NCBI GenBank assembly: GCA_016875645.1
Contig: VGPE01000014.1
Location: 1-22,660, forward strand
Direction of reading: 5' to 3'
DNA: 22,660 bases
Source: Chloroflexota bacterium
GTDB lineage: Bacteria > Chloroflexota > Limnocylindria > Limnocylindrales > CSP1-4
A program made the position numbers and the translations under genes. Every line of letters begins with the position of its first letter. Position 1 is the stretch's first letter. Positions 7,532 to 14,970 of the stretch are shown piece after piece. Under the pieces are notes generated by a model. That model worked only from the letters and a program-made list of their open reading frames with translations, ran no database searches and was not told the DNA's origin.

Positions 7532-7722
7532 ATCACGCGCGGCGTGATCCTCGGCGCCGCGCCCGTTCGGACCCCGCGGCGGACGATCAGCGCCTCTGGC
7601 TCCCAGCCTTCGGGCCGCTTGGAGCCGACCGACGTTCGGCTCTCCAGCCATCCGTGGGGGTCCAGCATCGGCCCATCGTCTCCGTCCTGGCCGCGCCGCA
7701 ACAGGCGCCCCACGAAGGTCAT
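7507..7722 (-). CDS. Small hypothetical protein, translationally coupled to the GT87 remnant
   Basis: A 71-residue, Arg-rich soluble protein beginning MTFVGRLLRRGQ, with no recognised family. Three points argue that it is real. Its ATG (7722-7720) overlaps the stop of the upstream minus-strand gene in an ATGA junction. Its third codon positions are strongly G/C-rich, as in neighbouring genes. Its composition lacks the Arg/Trp/Cys excess of frame shadows. Its last 25 bases overlap the 3' end of the PIG-L gene on the other strand. Without homologues the call remains tentative. Confidence 0.5.
   Translation of the reverse strand: MTFVGRLLRRGQDGDDGPMLDPHGWLESRTSVGSKRPEGWEPEALIVRRGVRTGAAPRITPRVIQIRVDTQ
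7532..7548 (+). terminator. Hairpin directly after the PIG-L stop
   Basis: ATCACGC (7532-7538) and GCGTGAT (7542-7548) form a perfect 7-bp stem with a 3-base loop, starting on the base after the PIG-L stop codon. There is no T-run, so intrinsic termination would be weak. Its position between convergent genes favours a 3'-end role. Confidence 0.35.
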
Positions 7723-8504
7723 GACGACACCGCTCGCGATCCGGCCGGGGCCAGCAGGCCCGTCGGACGAGGGATGCGGCGAACGTGCTCGGCCGCGAAC
7801 GGTGCGAGCATGCCGAGCAGGAGGACCGGCGTGTGGAACGCCGCGACCGGCGATCCCAGCACCATCAGCGACACGGCCGTGGCGAAGGCCGCAGCCGGGC
7901 GCGACCGCAGGGCCACCACGAGCACCAGGCCGCCGACAAGGACCAGGCGCGGCAGCCAGGCCGCCACCGCCGGCTCAAGCCCGAGCAGCTCACCGAAATT
8001 GGCGATGCTCAGGTAGCCCGCCGATCCGCCGAAGTTCTGGAGGGTGACCTCGACGAACCGGACGAAGACGAGCGGCTCACTGGCGAGCATGGCCACGACC
8101 GCGAGGACCGCACGGGCACCCAGCGCGAACGCCGCTGCCCGCCAGCGACGGGTGGCGAGCATCCACCAGATGAGCACCACCGGCGTCAGCTTGAGGGACG
8201 CGACGAGGCCGATCAGGAGGCCCGCGCCCCTGTCATGGCCGTCGCGGAGGAGCCACCACGTGACGACGATCGAGAGCAGCACCAGCGCGTCGACGTTGCC
8301 CACGATCAGCGTCGGGACGATCGAGGGCGCGAGCACGGCCATTGCGATCCCGGTCGTTGCCGGCGAGCGAAGGAGCAACATCGCCATTGCCGTGACCGCG
8401 CAGGCCGCCATCGCGACGAGCCAGACCGACATGCCGAGCCCGTCGGGCAGCACGGCGAGTGGACGGGCGACCACGGCCATCAGCGGCGGCGAAAAGAGCG
8501 CCAC
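7719..8504 (-). CDS. GT87 family glycosyltransferase, second half of a fused pair (N-terminus missing)
   Basis: About 261 residues, counted from a GTG at 8504; the open frame extends to 8669, but that part is an out-of-frame shadow. It begins in the middle of a GT87 protein at FSPPLMAVVARPLAVLP, then shows the GT87 core: VGNVDALVLL (GN at 69-70), LIGLVASLKLTPVVLIWW (KLTP at 105-108) and a C-terminal LGSPVAAFHTPVLLLG. The usual N-terminal part (catalytic Asp loop, G.PLY) is missing. The upstream sequence is instead the C-terminal region of another GT87 in a different frame. It is therefore probably a deletion remnant with no native start and is likely non-functional. The stop overlaps the ATG of the small downstream gene (ATGA). 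Confidence 0.65.
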   Translation of the reverse strand: MALFSPPLMAVVARPLAVLPDGLGMSVWLVAMAACAVTAMAMLLLRSPATTGIAMAVLAPSIVPTLIVGNVDALVLLSIVVTWWLLRDGHDRGAGLLIGLVASLKLTPVVLIWWMLATRRWRAAAFALGARAVLAVVAMLASEPLVFVRFVEVTLQNFGGSAGYLSIANFGELLGLEPAVAAWLPRLVLVGGLVLVVALRSRPAAAFATAVSLMVLGSPVAAFHTPVLLLGMLAPFAAEHVRRIPRPTGLLAPAGSRAVSS

Positions 8505-8507
8505 CTG

Positions 8508-8690
8508 AGAACGAGACTGCCGGGGTCGCAATCGCGGCAACGGCCACGAGGGCCGCGAACGACCGGCGCGGATCGCGCCGCCAACGGACGGCCAGCGCCA
8601 GCGCGACGGGCACCAGGGCGGGAATGGCAAGGAATGCCAGGGGGTCCGGGATACCCAGCGCGGCGGCAATCCCGGGCGGGCTCAGCCATG
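8508..8690 (-). pseudogene. Frame-shifted middle segment of the first GT87 copy
   Basis: Between the two GT87 pieces, a third reading frame encodes WLSPPGIAAALGIPDPLAFL and then a hydrophobic stretch ending in AAIATPAVSF. This aligns by eye with the C-terminal region of the second copy (LGLEPAVAAW ... LGSPVAAFHT), so it continues the first copy. It is out of frame with the segment ending at 8682, implying an indel near 8690. It stops making sense near 8510, where the second copy begins. Confidence 0.55.
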
Positions 8691-9458
8691 TGCACCCGTG
8701 CCAGTGCCCCGGATGGACGCCAGGTAGGCGACGTGGTTCGTGAGGCCGGCGCCGGCGAGGCTGACTGCGCCGATCACCGCGCCGCCGGCCACGAGACCGG
8801 TCAGGCCGCGACGGCCCGCAGCACCACCGCGGACCAGGAACCAGGCCCCGACGAGGAGCGGCGCGAGCTTGACCGCGGCAACCACGGCCACCAGTGCGCC
8901 CGCGAGGGCCGGTCTCCGGCCGCGCAGCAGCCAGACGCCCGCCAGTGCGAAGAGCAGGTAGCTGTTCGCGTTCGCGGAGAGGGCGCTCGCGGCGAACGCG
9001 GGCGACATCGCGATCGCGGCCAGCAGGACCGGGACCGTGCCGCGGGTGGCGATCACCGCCGTCGCAAGGAGCGTCGAGGTGATGCACCCGAGCCACCAGA
9101 GGGTCATCGATGAATCGCCCAGGATGGCGAGCCCGCGCCACAGGATGGCGATCGGCGGCGGTGCCAGGAGCGGAATGGACCAGTACAAAGGATCCAGCGG
9201 AACGGGGCGGTCCCCCGGCGAGAGCTCGTAGAGCGGATGGCCGTCGTTGAGGCGCAGCCCGGCGGCGTAGTAGTTGGAGGCGTCCGTTCCGATGGCCTCA
9301 GGCGTGGCGAAGATGGGCGACTGCAGCGAGAAGACGACCATCATGACGACGGTCGCCACGACCGTGAGAGCGCGCAGGCAGGGCACTGCCACCACGCGCA
9401 GCGCGCGACCGTAGCGGTCCAGGATCCGCTTCGAGGCACGGGAATCCGGCGGCGTCAT
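8682..9458 (-). CDS. GT87 family glycosyltransferase, N-terminal fragment (frameshifted)
   Basis: About 258 residues of a GT87/DUF2029 polytopic membrane enzyme. It shows the N-terminal membrane helix, an Asp-containing loop IGTDASNYYAAGLRLNDGHPLY with D59 as candidate catalytic base, LLAPPPIAILW, ANANSYLLFAL and the core lysine in AVVAAVKLAPLLVGAW (K197). It stops at TGA 8684-8682 because of a frame change; the sequence continues in another frame to about 8510. The start chosen is ATG 9458, seven bases after TATGGT (9466-9471). ATG 9470 is the longer alternative. It lies 115 bases downstream of the GT4 stop, with nothing recognisable between them. Confidence 0.7.
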   Translation of the reverse strand: MTPPDSRASKRILDRYGRALRVVAVPCLRALTVVATVVMMVVFSLQSPIFATPEAIGTDASNYYAAGLRLNDGHPLYELSPGDRPVPLDPLYWSIPLLAPPPIAILWRGLAILGDSSMTLWWLGCITSTLLATAVIATRGTVPVLLAAIAMSPAFAASALSANANSYLLFALAGVWLLRGRRPALAGALVAVVAAVKLAPLLVGAWFLVRGGAAGRRGLTGLVAGGAVIGAVSLAGAGLTNHVAYLASIRGTGTGAHG

Positions 9459-9465
9459 CCAGGCG

Positions 9466-9471
9466 ACCATA
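9466..9471 (-). promoter_or_regulatory. Possible -10 box for the GT87 gene at 9458
   Basis: TATGGT on the minus strand ends seven bases before ATG 9458, matching the leaderless spacing seen at other starts here. If the longer ATG 9470 is the true start, this hexamer is coding and coincidental. Confidence 0.35.
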
Positions 9472-9585
9472 CCCGACGATTGGGCGCGGGCACAACGGCG
9501 CGGTAGTACCCCACGACACCCCTCAGCAGGGTGATCGCCCCTCGGACAAGGCCTCCGTCCCGGCTTGGCGCGCCGGCGCGGGCCT

Positions 9586-10797
9586 TCAGACGGCGGCGAG
9601 TTCGCTCAGGCGCGCCACCCGGGCGCCGTCGTCGTAGACCTCCTCGATGTCAGCCACCATGCGCTCGAGGCAGAACCGCTCGCGGACGACGTTGTGACCC
9701 GCTCGGGCGAGCAGGTCGGCGTAGGAGTGATCGGTCAGCAGCCGGACGATCGCTGCCGCCAGCGCTCCGGCATCGTTCGGGGGCACGAGGAGTCCGCTGA
9801 TGCCGTCCTCGATCATCTCCGGGATCCCGCCCACGTTGGAAGCGACGACCGGCCGGCTGAGGGCCATCGCCTCCAGCACCGTGAGGCCCTGCGCCTCGCG
9901 ATATGACGGCAGGACGGCCACGTCGAGGACGGCCGTGACGGCGGGAACGTCATCGCGGCGGCCGGTGAAGACGACGCGGTGGGCCACCTTGCGCTCTGCC
10001 GCCTGGCGCTCCAGGGCCTCTCGGCGGCTGCCCTCGCCGACGATCAGGAGGTGCGCCGCCGGCACCGAGCGCAACACCAGCGGCCACGCGTCGATCAGGG
10101 TCGGGTGTCCCTTCTCCGCCTCGAGCCGGGCGACCACGCCGACGATCGGGCTGCCCGGCTCCATGCCGTACTCCTCGCGAAGCGTGCAGCAGGCCTCCTG
10201 GTGGTCGTAGCGCTCCAGATCCACGCCGTTGTAGATGAGCGAGACCTTCGCGCCCGTGCGGCCCTCGTCCTCGATCTTGGCGACGATGGCCCTGGAGACC
10301 GCGATGAGCCGGTCCATGCACGGGGTGAGCCGGCAAAGTTCCTGGCGGTCCTCGCTCGAGCGGACCCGGCTCGAGTGCACGGTCGAGACGACGTACGGTC
10401 GTGGATAGCCCGCCGACGACAGGGCGATCGCCGCCTTGGTGCCGACCACCTCGGCCCGATACATGTGGTTATGGATCACGTCAGGCGCGAGCCGGGCGAG
10501 ATGCGCGGCCACGATGCCCACTGCAACCGCATCGTCGGGCTCATCGATCACGATCGTCCGGATGCCCTCGCGCTGGAGCTTGCGCACCGTGTTGCCGGGC
10601 GACAGCGCGATGACCGTCGGGTCGTAGCGCGTCCGGTCGAGCTTGGCGAGCAGCGAGAACAGATGCTCCTGGGCGCCGCCGTTGGTGCCGGTGGCCAGGA
10701 TCTCCGCGACACGCACGCGGCCGGCCCCGGGGACCGGCCGCGCCTGCCGCGGCGTCGCGCACGGGATCACCGTCGCTGATGAGTATTGAAGTGCCAT
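9586..10797 (-). CDS. GT4 family (GT-B fold) glycosyltransferase
   Basis: A 403-residue cytosolic or membrane-associated retaining glycosyltransferase that would add a sugar from a nucleotide donor. The N-terminal acceptor domain has GTNGGAQEHLFSLL (37-50), HNHMYRAEV (109-117) and TVHSS. The C-terminal donor domain has the NGVDLERY hinge (190-197), VVARLEAEKG (R224, K229), LLIVGEG and VVFTGRRDDVP. The EX7E motif is in REAQGLTVLEAMA (E301, E309), followed by RPVVASNVGGIPEMI and GLLVPPND. The start is ATG 10797. The frame extends upstream to 10917, but that part is a shadow of the acyltransferase gene. The stop of that gene is ten bases upstream, with GGTGG as SD, so the two are probably one operon. 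Acceptor and donor are unknown. Confidence 0.9.
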   Translation of the reverse strand: MALQYSSATVIPCATPRQARPVPGAGRVRVAEILATGTNGGAQEHLFSLLAKLDRTRYDPTVIALSPGNTVRKLQREGIRTIVIDEPDDAVAVGIVAAHLARLAPDVIHNHMYRAEVVGTKAAIALSSAGYPRPYVVSTVHSSRVRSSEDRQELCRLTPCMDRLIAVSRAIVAKIEDEGRTGAKVSLIYNGVDLERYDHQEACCTLREEYGMEPGSPIVGVVARLEAEKGHPTLIDAWPLVLRSVPAAHLLIVGEGSRREALERQAAERKVAHRVVFTGRRDDVPAVTAVLDVAVLPSYREAQGLTVLEAMALSRPVVASNVGGIPEMIEDGISGLLVPPNDAGALAAAIVRLLTDHSYADLLARAGHNVVRERFCLERMVADIEEVYDDGARVARLSELAAV

Positions 10798-10807
10798 CAG
10801 GCCACCA

Positions 10808-12016
10808 TCACCGACGCTCGACGAGGATCCGCTGGATCGGCTCGTCCACGGCGCCCCACTCGTACTTGTAGGACTCGTCCCCCCGGAGAAAGTCGAGCCG
10901 TCGGCGTCCCAGCGCAAGGGCCATCTCGACGTATCGCTGCACCATCACGACTCCCGGTGACAGGTCGCGGGCGTCGGGGTCCACGCCGGCGTTGTAGTAG
11001 TAGATGGCCTCGCCGTCGTCGAAGTGGATGCCCGCCGCGATCCGGCGGCCACCGACGGTGAGAAACATCAGCCCCACCTGTCCGTTCGAACCGAAGTGCC
11101 GGAACAGATGGCGGAAGAATCGCCGGCTGCAGTCGCCGCCGGGCGTCGGCGGAAAGAGCCCCTCGGCCCCCCAGCGTTTCTGGTGCAGTTCGATGAACGC
11201 GTCCAGGTCCGCCAGCGGCTGCGTGGAGCGATCCAGCCGGACTTCGCCCGCAGCTTCGGCCCGGCGCACCTTGCGCCGGATCTCGTGGCGTTCCTTCTTG
11301 CCCAGGGTCGAGAGGAACGACTGGAGGTCCGCGGTGTCGGGCAGCGAAACGACCGGGCAGACGTCTTCGCGCTCTCGGACGACGGTCCAGCGTTCCGCGT
11401 CGGCGCGTCCTCGGAAGGCGTCTTCGAGCGCATCGGCGGCCGGATCGCCGCAGCGGAGGCGCCGCAGGTCGACTTCGTCCCATGGCCTGGCCGGCACCTC
11501 GCCATGCCTGGCGTCACGTGCCAGCAGGACCACGAGCGCTTCTGCGACGGCGGGAAGGACGGCCGGATCGGCCAGGACCGTCGCGTAGTCGGCGTGATAG
11601 GAGGCACCGAAGAAGACCGCCGTCGCCGTGGGCTCCACGGGCGTGAGCGTTCCGCCCGCATGGCGCATGTAGGTCCGCGTGGCCCCGTCGTCGGGCTCCA
11701 CCTGGTGGCGGTGCATGAGCGGCACGATGGCCAGTGGCGGTGCGGTCGGTGCGGTCGGGTCGACCACGACGACCGTCTGGTCGTGGGCGCTCGCGCCGTA
11801 CGCATCCCACCACGAGCGATGAAAGGCCCAGCGCGCGAAGGGCGTGGCCCACGGGCTTCTGGACGCCAGCGCGTCCCAGGTCGCCGCGGGGATGGAATCG
11901 AACGGCCGACGAAGTGCGACGGGCCGACTGACCGGGCGCGAGCCGCCCTCGGCATCCTGCGGAATCACGTCCGAGCCCGGACAGGCAGGCTCCGCATCGA
12001 GGGTGCTCGTGGTCAC
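10808..12016 (-). CDS. GNAT-like acyltransferase of the FemAB/CelD (BioF2-like) type
   Basis: About 402 residues from GTG 12016; ATG 12091 would add 25. The C-terminal half matches the Acetyltransf_6 family: LGKKERHEIRRKVRRAE (about 239-255), ELHQKRWG (276-283), a GIHFDDGEAIYYYNAG strand region and FLRGDESYKYEWGA (376-389). Relatives occur in exopolysaccharide and cell-envelope gene clusters, where they are thought to acylate a sugar or add an aminoacyl group. The substrate here is unknown. The GTG start is favoured by TACCAT (12023-12028) six bases upstream, consistent with leaderless transcription, and by the unremarkable extra N-terminus of the longer form. It is followed ten bases later by the GT4 gene. 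Confidence 0.8.
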   Translation of the reverse strand: MTTSTLDAEPACPGSDVIPQDAEGGSRPVSRPVALRRPFDSIPAATWDALASRSPWATPFARWAFHRSWWDAYGASAHDQTVVVVDPTAPTAPPLAIVPLMHRHQVEPDDGATRTYMRHAGGTLTPVEPTATAVFFGASYHADYATVLADPAVLPAVAEALVVLLARDARHGEVPARPWDEVDLRRLRCGDPAADALEDAFRGRADAERWTVVREREDVCPVVSLPDTADLQSFLSTLGKKERHEIRRKVRRAEAAGEVRLDRSTQPLADLDAFIELHQKRWGAEGLFPPTPGGDCSRRFFRHLFRHFGSNGQVGLMFLTVGGRRIAAGIHFDDGEAIYYYNAGVDPDARDLSPGVVMVQRYVEMALALGRRRLDFLRGDESYKYEWGAVDEPIQRILVERR

Positions 12017-12022
12017 GCCGTG

Positions 12023-12028
12023 ATGGTA
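12023..12028 (-). promoter_or_regulatory. Possible -10 box of the acyltransferase gene
   Basis: TACCAT on the minus strand ends six bases before GTG 12016, placing +1 on the start codon. No SD lies upstream of this GTG. Confidence 0.35.
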
Positions 12029-12131
12029 CACGGGGAGGCCCGAGTTGGTTGCGCGAGCAAGGATCGCCCGGCAGACCGCGTGACGTCGCATCGTCGGCCG
12101 GCGGCGTGGACGGCCGGCCCCTTGCTCACGC

Positions 12132-13364
12132 CTACAGGTTGTAGGCCCAGTACACCCCGGCCGCGTTGACCACCACGCCGAAGAGGATCAGCACCTTGAA
12201 GGCCGGGTGGATGCCCTGGCGGGCCGCCGCGAGGGCGCACAGCGCCAGCACGAACGGGATCGAGTCGAGCGCGTAGCGATACCCGTACTGCAGCCAGCCG
12301 CCGCCGTAGTAGAGCAGGCTCGGGATGAGCGCCGCGATCGCGGCGCCGGCCAGCAGCCAGGGCCTGGGGGTGCGCCAGTCCGCGCGCAGGGCGAGGAGCA
12401 ATCCGGGCGATGTGAACAGAATGGACAGACCGTTGCCGTCGGGCCGGAACCACGGGAATTCCGCCATCGGCGTCGGCAGGTGGAAGACCAGCAGGTCGAT
12501 GTTCAGGGCGAGGTGGACCGGCGAGAAGAGGCCCAGATCACGTCTGGCCGCCAGCCACTCCGGCAATGTGGCGAGGCCGTACCCGGACTCAAGCGGTGAG
12601 CCGAAACGCACCGCGTTGTACCAGAGAAAGAAGAGGAGGGCGGGCAGGAATGCAACCGTGATCTGCACCCAGGGCCGCCACGGGATGCGCCCGGCAACGC
12701 CGCGGGCGCGCTCGACGAGTGCCGTGCGCGAGCCATCGGCGAGGTACCAGAAGGCGTAGAACGGCATGGCCAGCACAAGCGGCGAGCGCGTGAGGAACGC
12801 CTCCCCGCCCAGCAGGCCGACGAGCCATACCCGCCGGTCGCCGTAGAGCTCGTGGATCACCAGCAGGGTCAGCAGGGCCGCGACGAGATGGCCGGTGTGC
12901 CAGACGCCCCCGCGGGTCGTCACCCACCAGATCGCGGTGGAGAACCCGAAGAGGGCGATGAGCCAGAGGCGATCGACGAGCGAGCGCACGCCGAGCCGCC
13001 CGATCAGCGCCCACGCCATGCCGACGGCGGCCGCCGCCAGTCCCGCGTTGATGATGGGCTGCCAGGCGTCAGCCTGCTCCGGACCCACCAGGGCCACGAG
13101 CGGCATCAGCAGGATGGCAGGGAAGGGCGCGAACGGGACGTACACGCGCTCGCCGATGAAGACGTCGTCGTAGGGACCCAGCGGGAACGCCAGCCATGTC
13201 CGGCCCTGGAGGAACGCGTCGGCGAGGTAGAGGAAGTCGCCCCGGCCTGCGTTGAACTGGTGGTTGCAGAGCAGGTAGATGACGAAGGCGAGGCCGGTCA
13301 CCGCCCCGCCGACCAGCGCCGGCGAGCGGGCGCCGATGCTGGGAGGGTCGGTCCGCACGGTCAC
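12132..13364 (-). CDS. Polytopic GT-C-like membrane protein (GT39-related, uncertain)
   Basis: A 410-residue protein with around ten predicted membrane segments. Near the N-terminus is NAGRGDFLYLADAFLQGRTW, with D43 in the first external loop where GT-C glycosyltransferases carry the catalytic Asp. LTRSPLVLAMPF (191-202) and a C-terminal YGYRYALDSIPF are reminiscent of large families of uncharacterised GT39-like membrane proteins. It lacks the extra C-terminal region of the two GT39-like genes at 17307-20735. The start is GTG 13364, six bases after TACGTT (13371-13376). It lies 35 bases after the short GT87 gene and 115 bases before the acyltransferase GTG. The role is probably transfer of a lipid-linked sugar to an envelope acceptor, by family resemblance only. 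Confidence 0.65.
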   Translation of the reverse strand: MTVRTDPPSIGARSPALVGGAVTGLAFVIYLLCNHQFNAGRGDFLYLADAFLQGRTWLAFPLGPYDDVFIGERVYVPFAPFPAILLMPLVALVGPEQADAWQPIINAGLAAAAVGMAWALIGRLGVRSLVDRLWLIALFGFSTAIWWVTTRGGVWHTGHLVAALLTLLVIHELYGDRRVWLVGLLGGEAFLTRSPLVLAMPFYAFWYLADGSRTALVERARGVAGRIPWRPWVQITVAFLPALLFFLWYNAVRFGSPLESGYGLATLPEWLAARRDLGLFSPVHLALNIDLLVFHLPTPMAEFPWFRPDGNGLSILFTSPGLLLALRADWRTPRPWLLAGAAIAALIPSLLYYGGGWLQYGYRYALDSIPFVLALCALAAARQGIHPAFKVLILFGVVVNAAGVYWAYNL

Positions 13365-13370
13365 GGGCGG

Positions 13371-13376
13371 AACGTA
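13371..13376 (-). promoter_or_regulatory. Possible -10 box of the GT-C gene at 13364
   Basis: TACGTT on the minus strand ends six bases before GTG 13364, the spacing expected if +1 is the start codon. It lies in the 35-base gap after the previous gene. Confidence 0.4.
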
Positions 13377-13399
13377 GCAGACGCCCCGTCGAGGACCGG

Positions 13400-14149
13400 T
13401 CAGCGTGGCGGGCCGAGGTCAGCGGCCGGCCGGCGCTCACTCCTCGAGGGCAGGAACGGGGCGAGCAGGGCGATCGCAAACGTGACCGGGTACGCCGGCG
13501 CCGGCAGCCAGCCGGCAATCGGGATGAGGACGGCCCACCGGTGGCGCCGCTCCAGGAGCAGAGCGGTCGGGATCAACAGCAGCATCGCGTAGTGGTCCCA
13601 GAGCAGCGGCGAGAGGACCTGGCTGGCGACGACCGTGACGGCGAGGCTCGCCTCGTGATCCAGCCGGACCCAGGCGACACCGGTGGCCGCAAGCGCGCCG
13701 GCCATGGCGGCGAGCTGGACCCCACCGGCGACCGCCTCCGGGACTCCCAGCTGGAAGGCGATCGCGCCCGGCGTGAAGTTGTGGGGCGTGGTCACGGGCG
13801 TCGAGACCCGGCGCAGCAGCTCGAGCCGCACGGGCAGCAGGGCCACCCCGGCCAGGAACGCCCCGACGAGAAGGACCAGCCATGCAGCGAGGCCGATCGG
13901 GTCCGGCAGGAGCGCGAAGGGCAACATCGCGATCGCGAAGGGCGGCGGATACAGATAGATCGCGAAGCCGCCCGCGACCGAGACGCCCGGATCGTAGAGG
14001 GGCTCGCCGGCCAGGACGCGGTCGGCCGCAGAGACATAGGCTCGGAAGTCGTAGCCCAGGGTGTCACCCGCGATGGCGACGATCCCGGCCACGCCGAGCG
14101 CGAAGGCCGCGACCGCGAACGCCGGCAGCCAGCGTCCGGGGCCACGCAC
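13400..14149 (-). CDS. Shortened GT87-like membrane protein lacking the family core
   Basis: A 249-residue membrane protein beginning at GTG 14149, four bases after the GT2 stop; the longer open frame to 14470 is a shadow of the GT2 gene. The N-terminal half is typical GT87: LGYDFRAYVSAADRVLAGEP (D34, then PLYD at 50-53) and YLYPPPFAIAMLPFALLP (65-82). The C-terminal end is also typical: SQVLSPLLWDHYAMLLLIP (176-194). Between them the usual middle third, with the GN/GQ.N helix and the K..P core, is missing, and about 110-130 looks like the joint. Family members are usually 400 residues or more. The simplest reading is an in-frame internal deletion, so activity is doubtful. It is co-directional with the GT2 and GT-C genes. 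Confidence 0.7.
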   Translation of the reverse strand: MRGPGRWLPAFAVAAFALGVAGIVAIAGDTLGYDFRAYVSAADRVLAGEPLYDPGVSVAGGFAIYLYPPPFAIAMLPFALLPDPIGLAAWLVLLVGAFLAGVALLPVRLELLRRVSTPVTTPHNFTPGAIAFQLGVPEAVAGGVQLAAMAGALAATGVAWVRLDHEASLAVTVVASQVLSPLLWDHYAMLLLIPTALLLERRHRWAVLIPIAGWLPAPAYPVTFAIALLAPFLPSRSERRPAADLGPPR

Positions 14150-14153
14150 GCCG

Positions 14154-14957
14154 TCAGCCGCCCGTGTCGCGCCGGTGGACGCCACGATGGAGCAGCGGAA
14201 TGCGGAACAGGTCCCACAGGACGCGCAGGGCGAGGCCGGGTCGCGCCTGCATGCGCGAACCGCGCCGGTCACTCCACTGGATCGGCACCACCGCCAGGCG
14301 ATAGCCACGCCGGCGAGCGAGGTGGATGAGCTCCACGTCGAACACGATGCTGCGAACCCGCTGGCGCGCGAACAGGTCGTGGGCAGCTTCGCGCGTGAAG
14401 CCCTTGAACCCGCACTGCGTGTCCTGGACCGGACCGACGACCCATGCCGACGCCACGGAATGGAAGACACGCCCGAGGAGTCTCCGGTAGCGCGGTTGCG
14501 TCGCGCGCATGTCGCGCCCGTTGGGCTGGATCCGACTCCCCAGCACGACGTCGTGTGTCTCGAGCGCGCGCGTCAGCAACGGCAGCTGGTCAGGCGGTGT
14601 TGCCATGTCGGCGTCCGCAAAGACGATCAGATCCGAGTCGGCAGCGAGCATCCCCGCCCTGACCGCGGCGCCCTTGCCGCCATGGGGCACGGTGAGCAGC
14701 TCGAGCGCACCGCGTTGCTCGGGCTCCGCGTGCGTCTCGGGGCGGTGGCGGACCAGCGCCGCCGTGCCGTCGGTGCTGCCGTCGTCGACCACCAGGACAC
14801 GCACCACCGGCGGCAGCTCCTGCGGGGCAGGCAGGCCGTCACGGCCGGGGCCGCTGCGTCGCAGGTAGCCGAAGAGCTCGTCGAGCGCCGGACCCAGGCG
14901 GGATTCCTCGTTGTAGGCGGGCAGCACGATCGTCAGCGAGGGCGAGGTCGTTGACAT
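14154..14957 (-). CDS. GT2 family polyprenyl/dolichyl-phosphate glycosyltransferase (Alg5/DPM-like)
   Basis: A 267-residue GT-A fold enzyme. It is expected to move a sugar from a nucleotide donor to a polyprenyl phosphate, making the donor for GT-C enzymes. Motifs in order: VLPAYNEESRL (11-21), VVDDGSTDGT (56-65), PHGGKGAAVRAGM (91-103), FADADMATPP (113-122, with the metal-binding DAD), LGSRIQPNGRD, DTQCGFKGF (179-187), and FDVELIHLARRRGYR with PIQWSDRRGS. The FDVE and CGFK motifs fit the dolichyl-phosphate glucosyl-/mannosyltransferase group rather than cellulose or capsule synthases. There is no C-terminal membrane helix. The start is ATG 14957, supported by the family N-terminus. It begins ten bases after the upstream GT87 stop and is followed four bases later by the short GT87. 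Confidence 0.88.
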   Translation of the reverse strand: MSTTSPSLTIVLPAYNEESRLGPALDELFGYLRRSGPGRDGLPAPQELPPVVRVLVVDDGSTDGTAALVRHRPETHAEPEQRGALELLTVPHGGKGAAVRAGMLAADSDLIVFADADMATPPDQLPLLTRALETHDVVLGSRIQPNGRDMRATQPRYRRLLGRVFHSVASAWVVGPVQDTQCGFKGFTREAAHDLFARQRVRSIVFDVELIHLARRRGYRLAVVPIQWSDRRGSRMQARPGLALRVLWDLFRIPLLHRGVHRRDTGG

Positions 14958-14964
14958 CCGGGGC

Positions 14965-14970
14965 AGTCTA
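14965..14970 (-). promoter_or_regulatory. Possible internal -10 box of the GT2 gene
   Basis: TAGACT on the minus strand ends seven bases before ATG 14957, and its TAG is also the stop of the upstream gene. It fits the leaderless pattern, but the dual role makes coincidence possible. Confidence 0.3.

Noticed and set aside
9471..9585. Gap between the GT87 fragment and the GT4 gene
   Set aside because: Checked for a small gene or terminator. Only GC-rich self-complementary strings such as GGCGCGCCGGCGCG were seen, without a T-tract or a convincing frame.
14150..14470. N-terminal extension of the short GT87
   Set aside because: Ser/Cys/Arg-rich shadow of the GT2 gene; the GTG at 14149 fits the end of GT2 and the first membrane helix.
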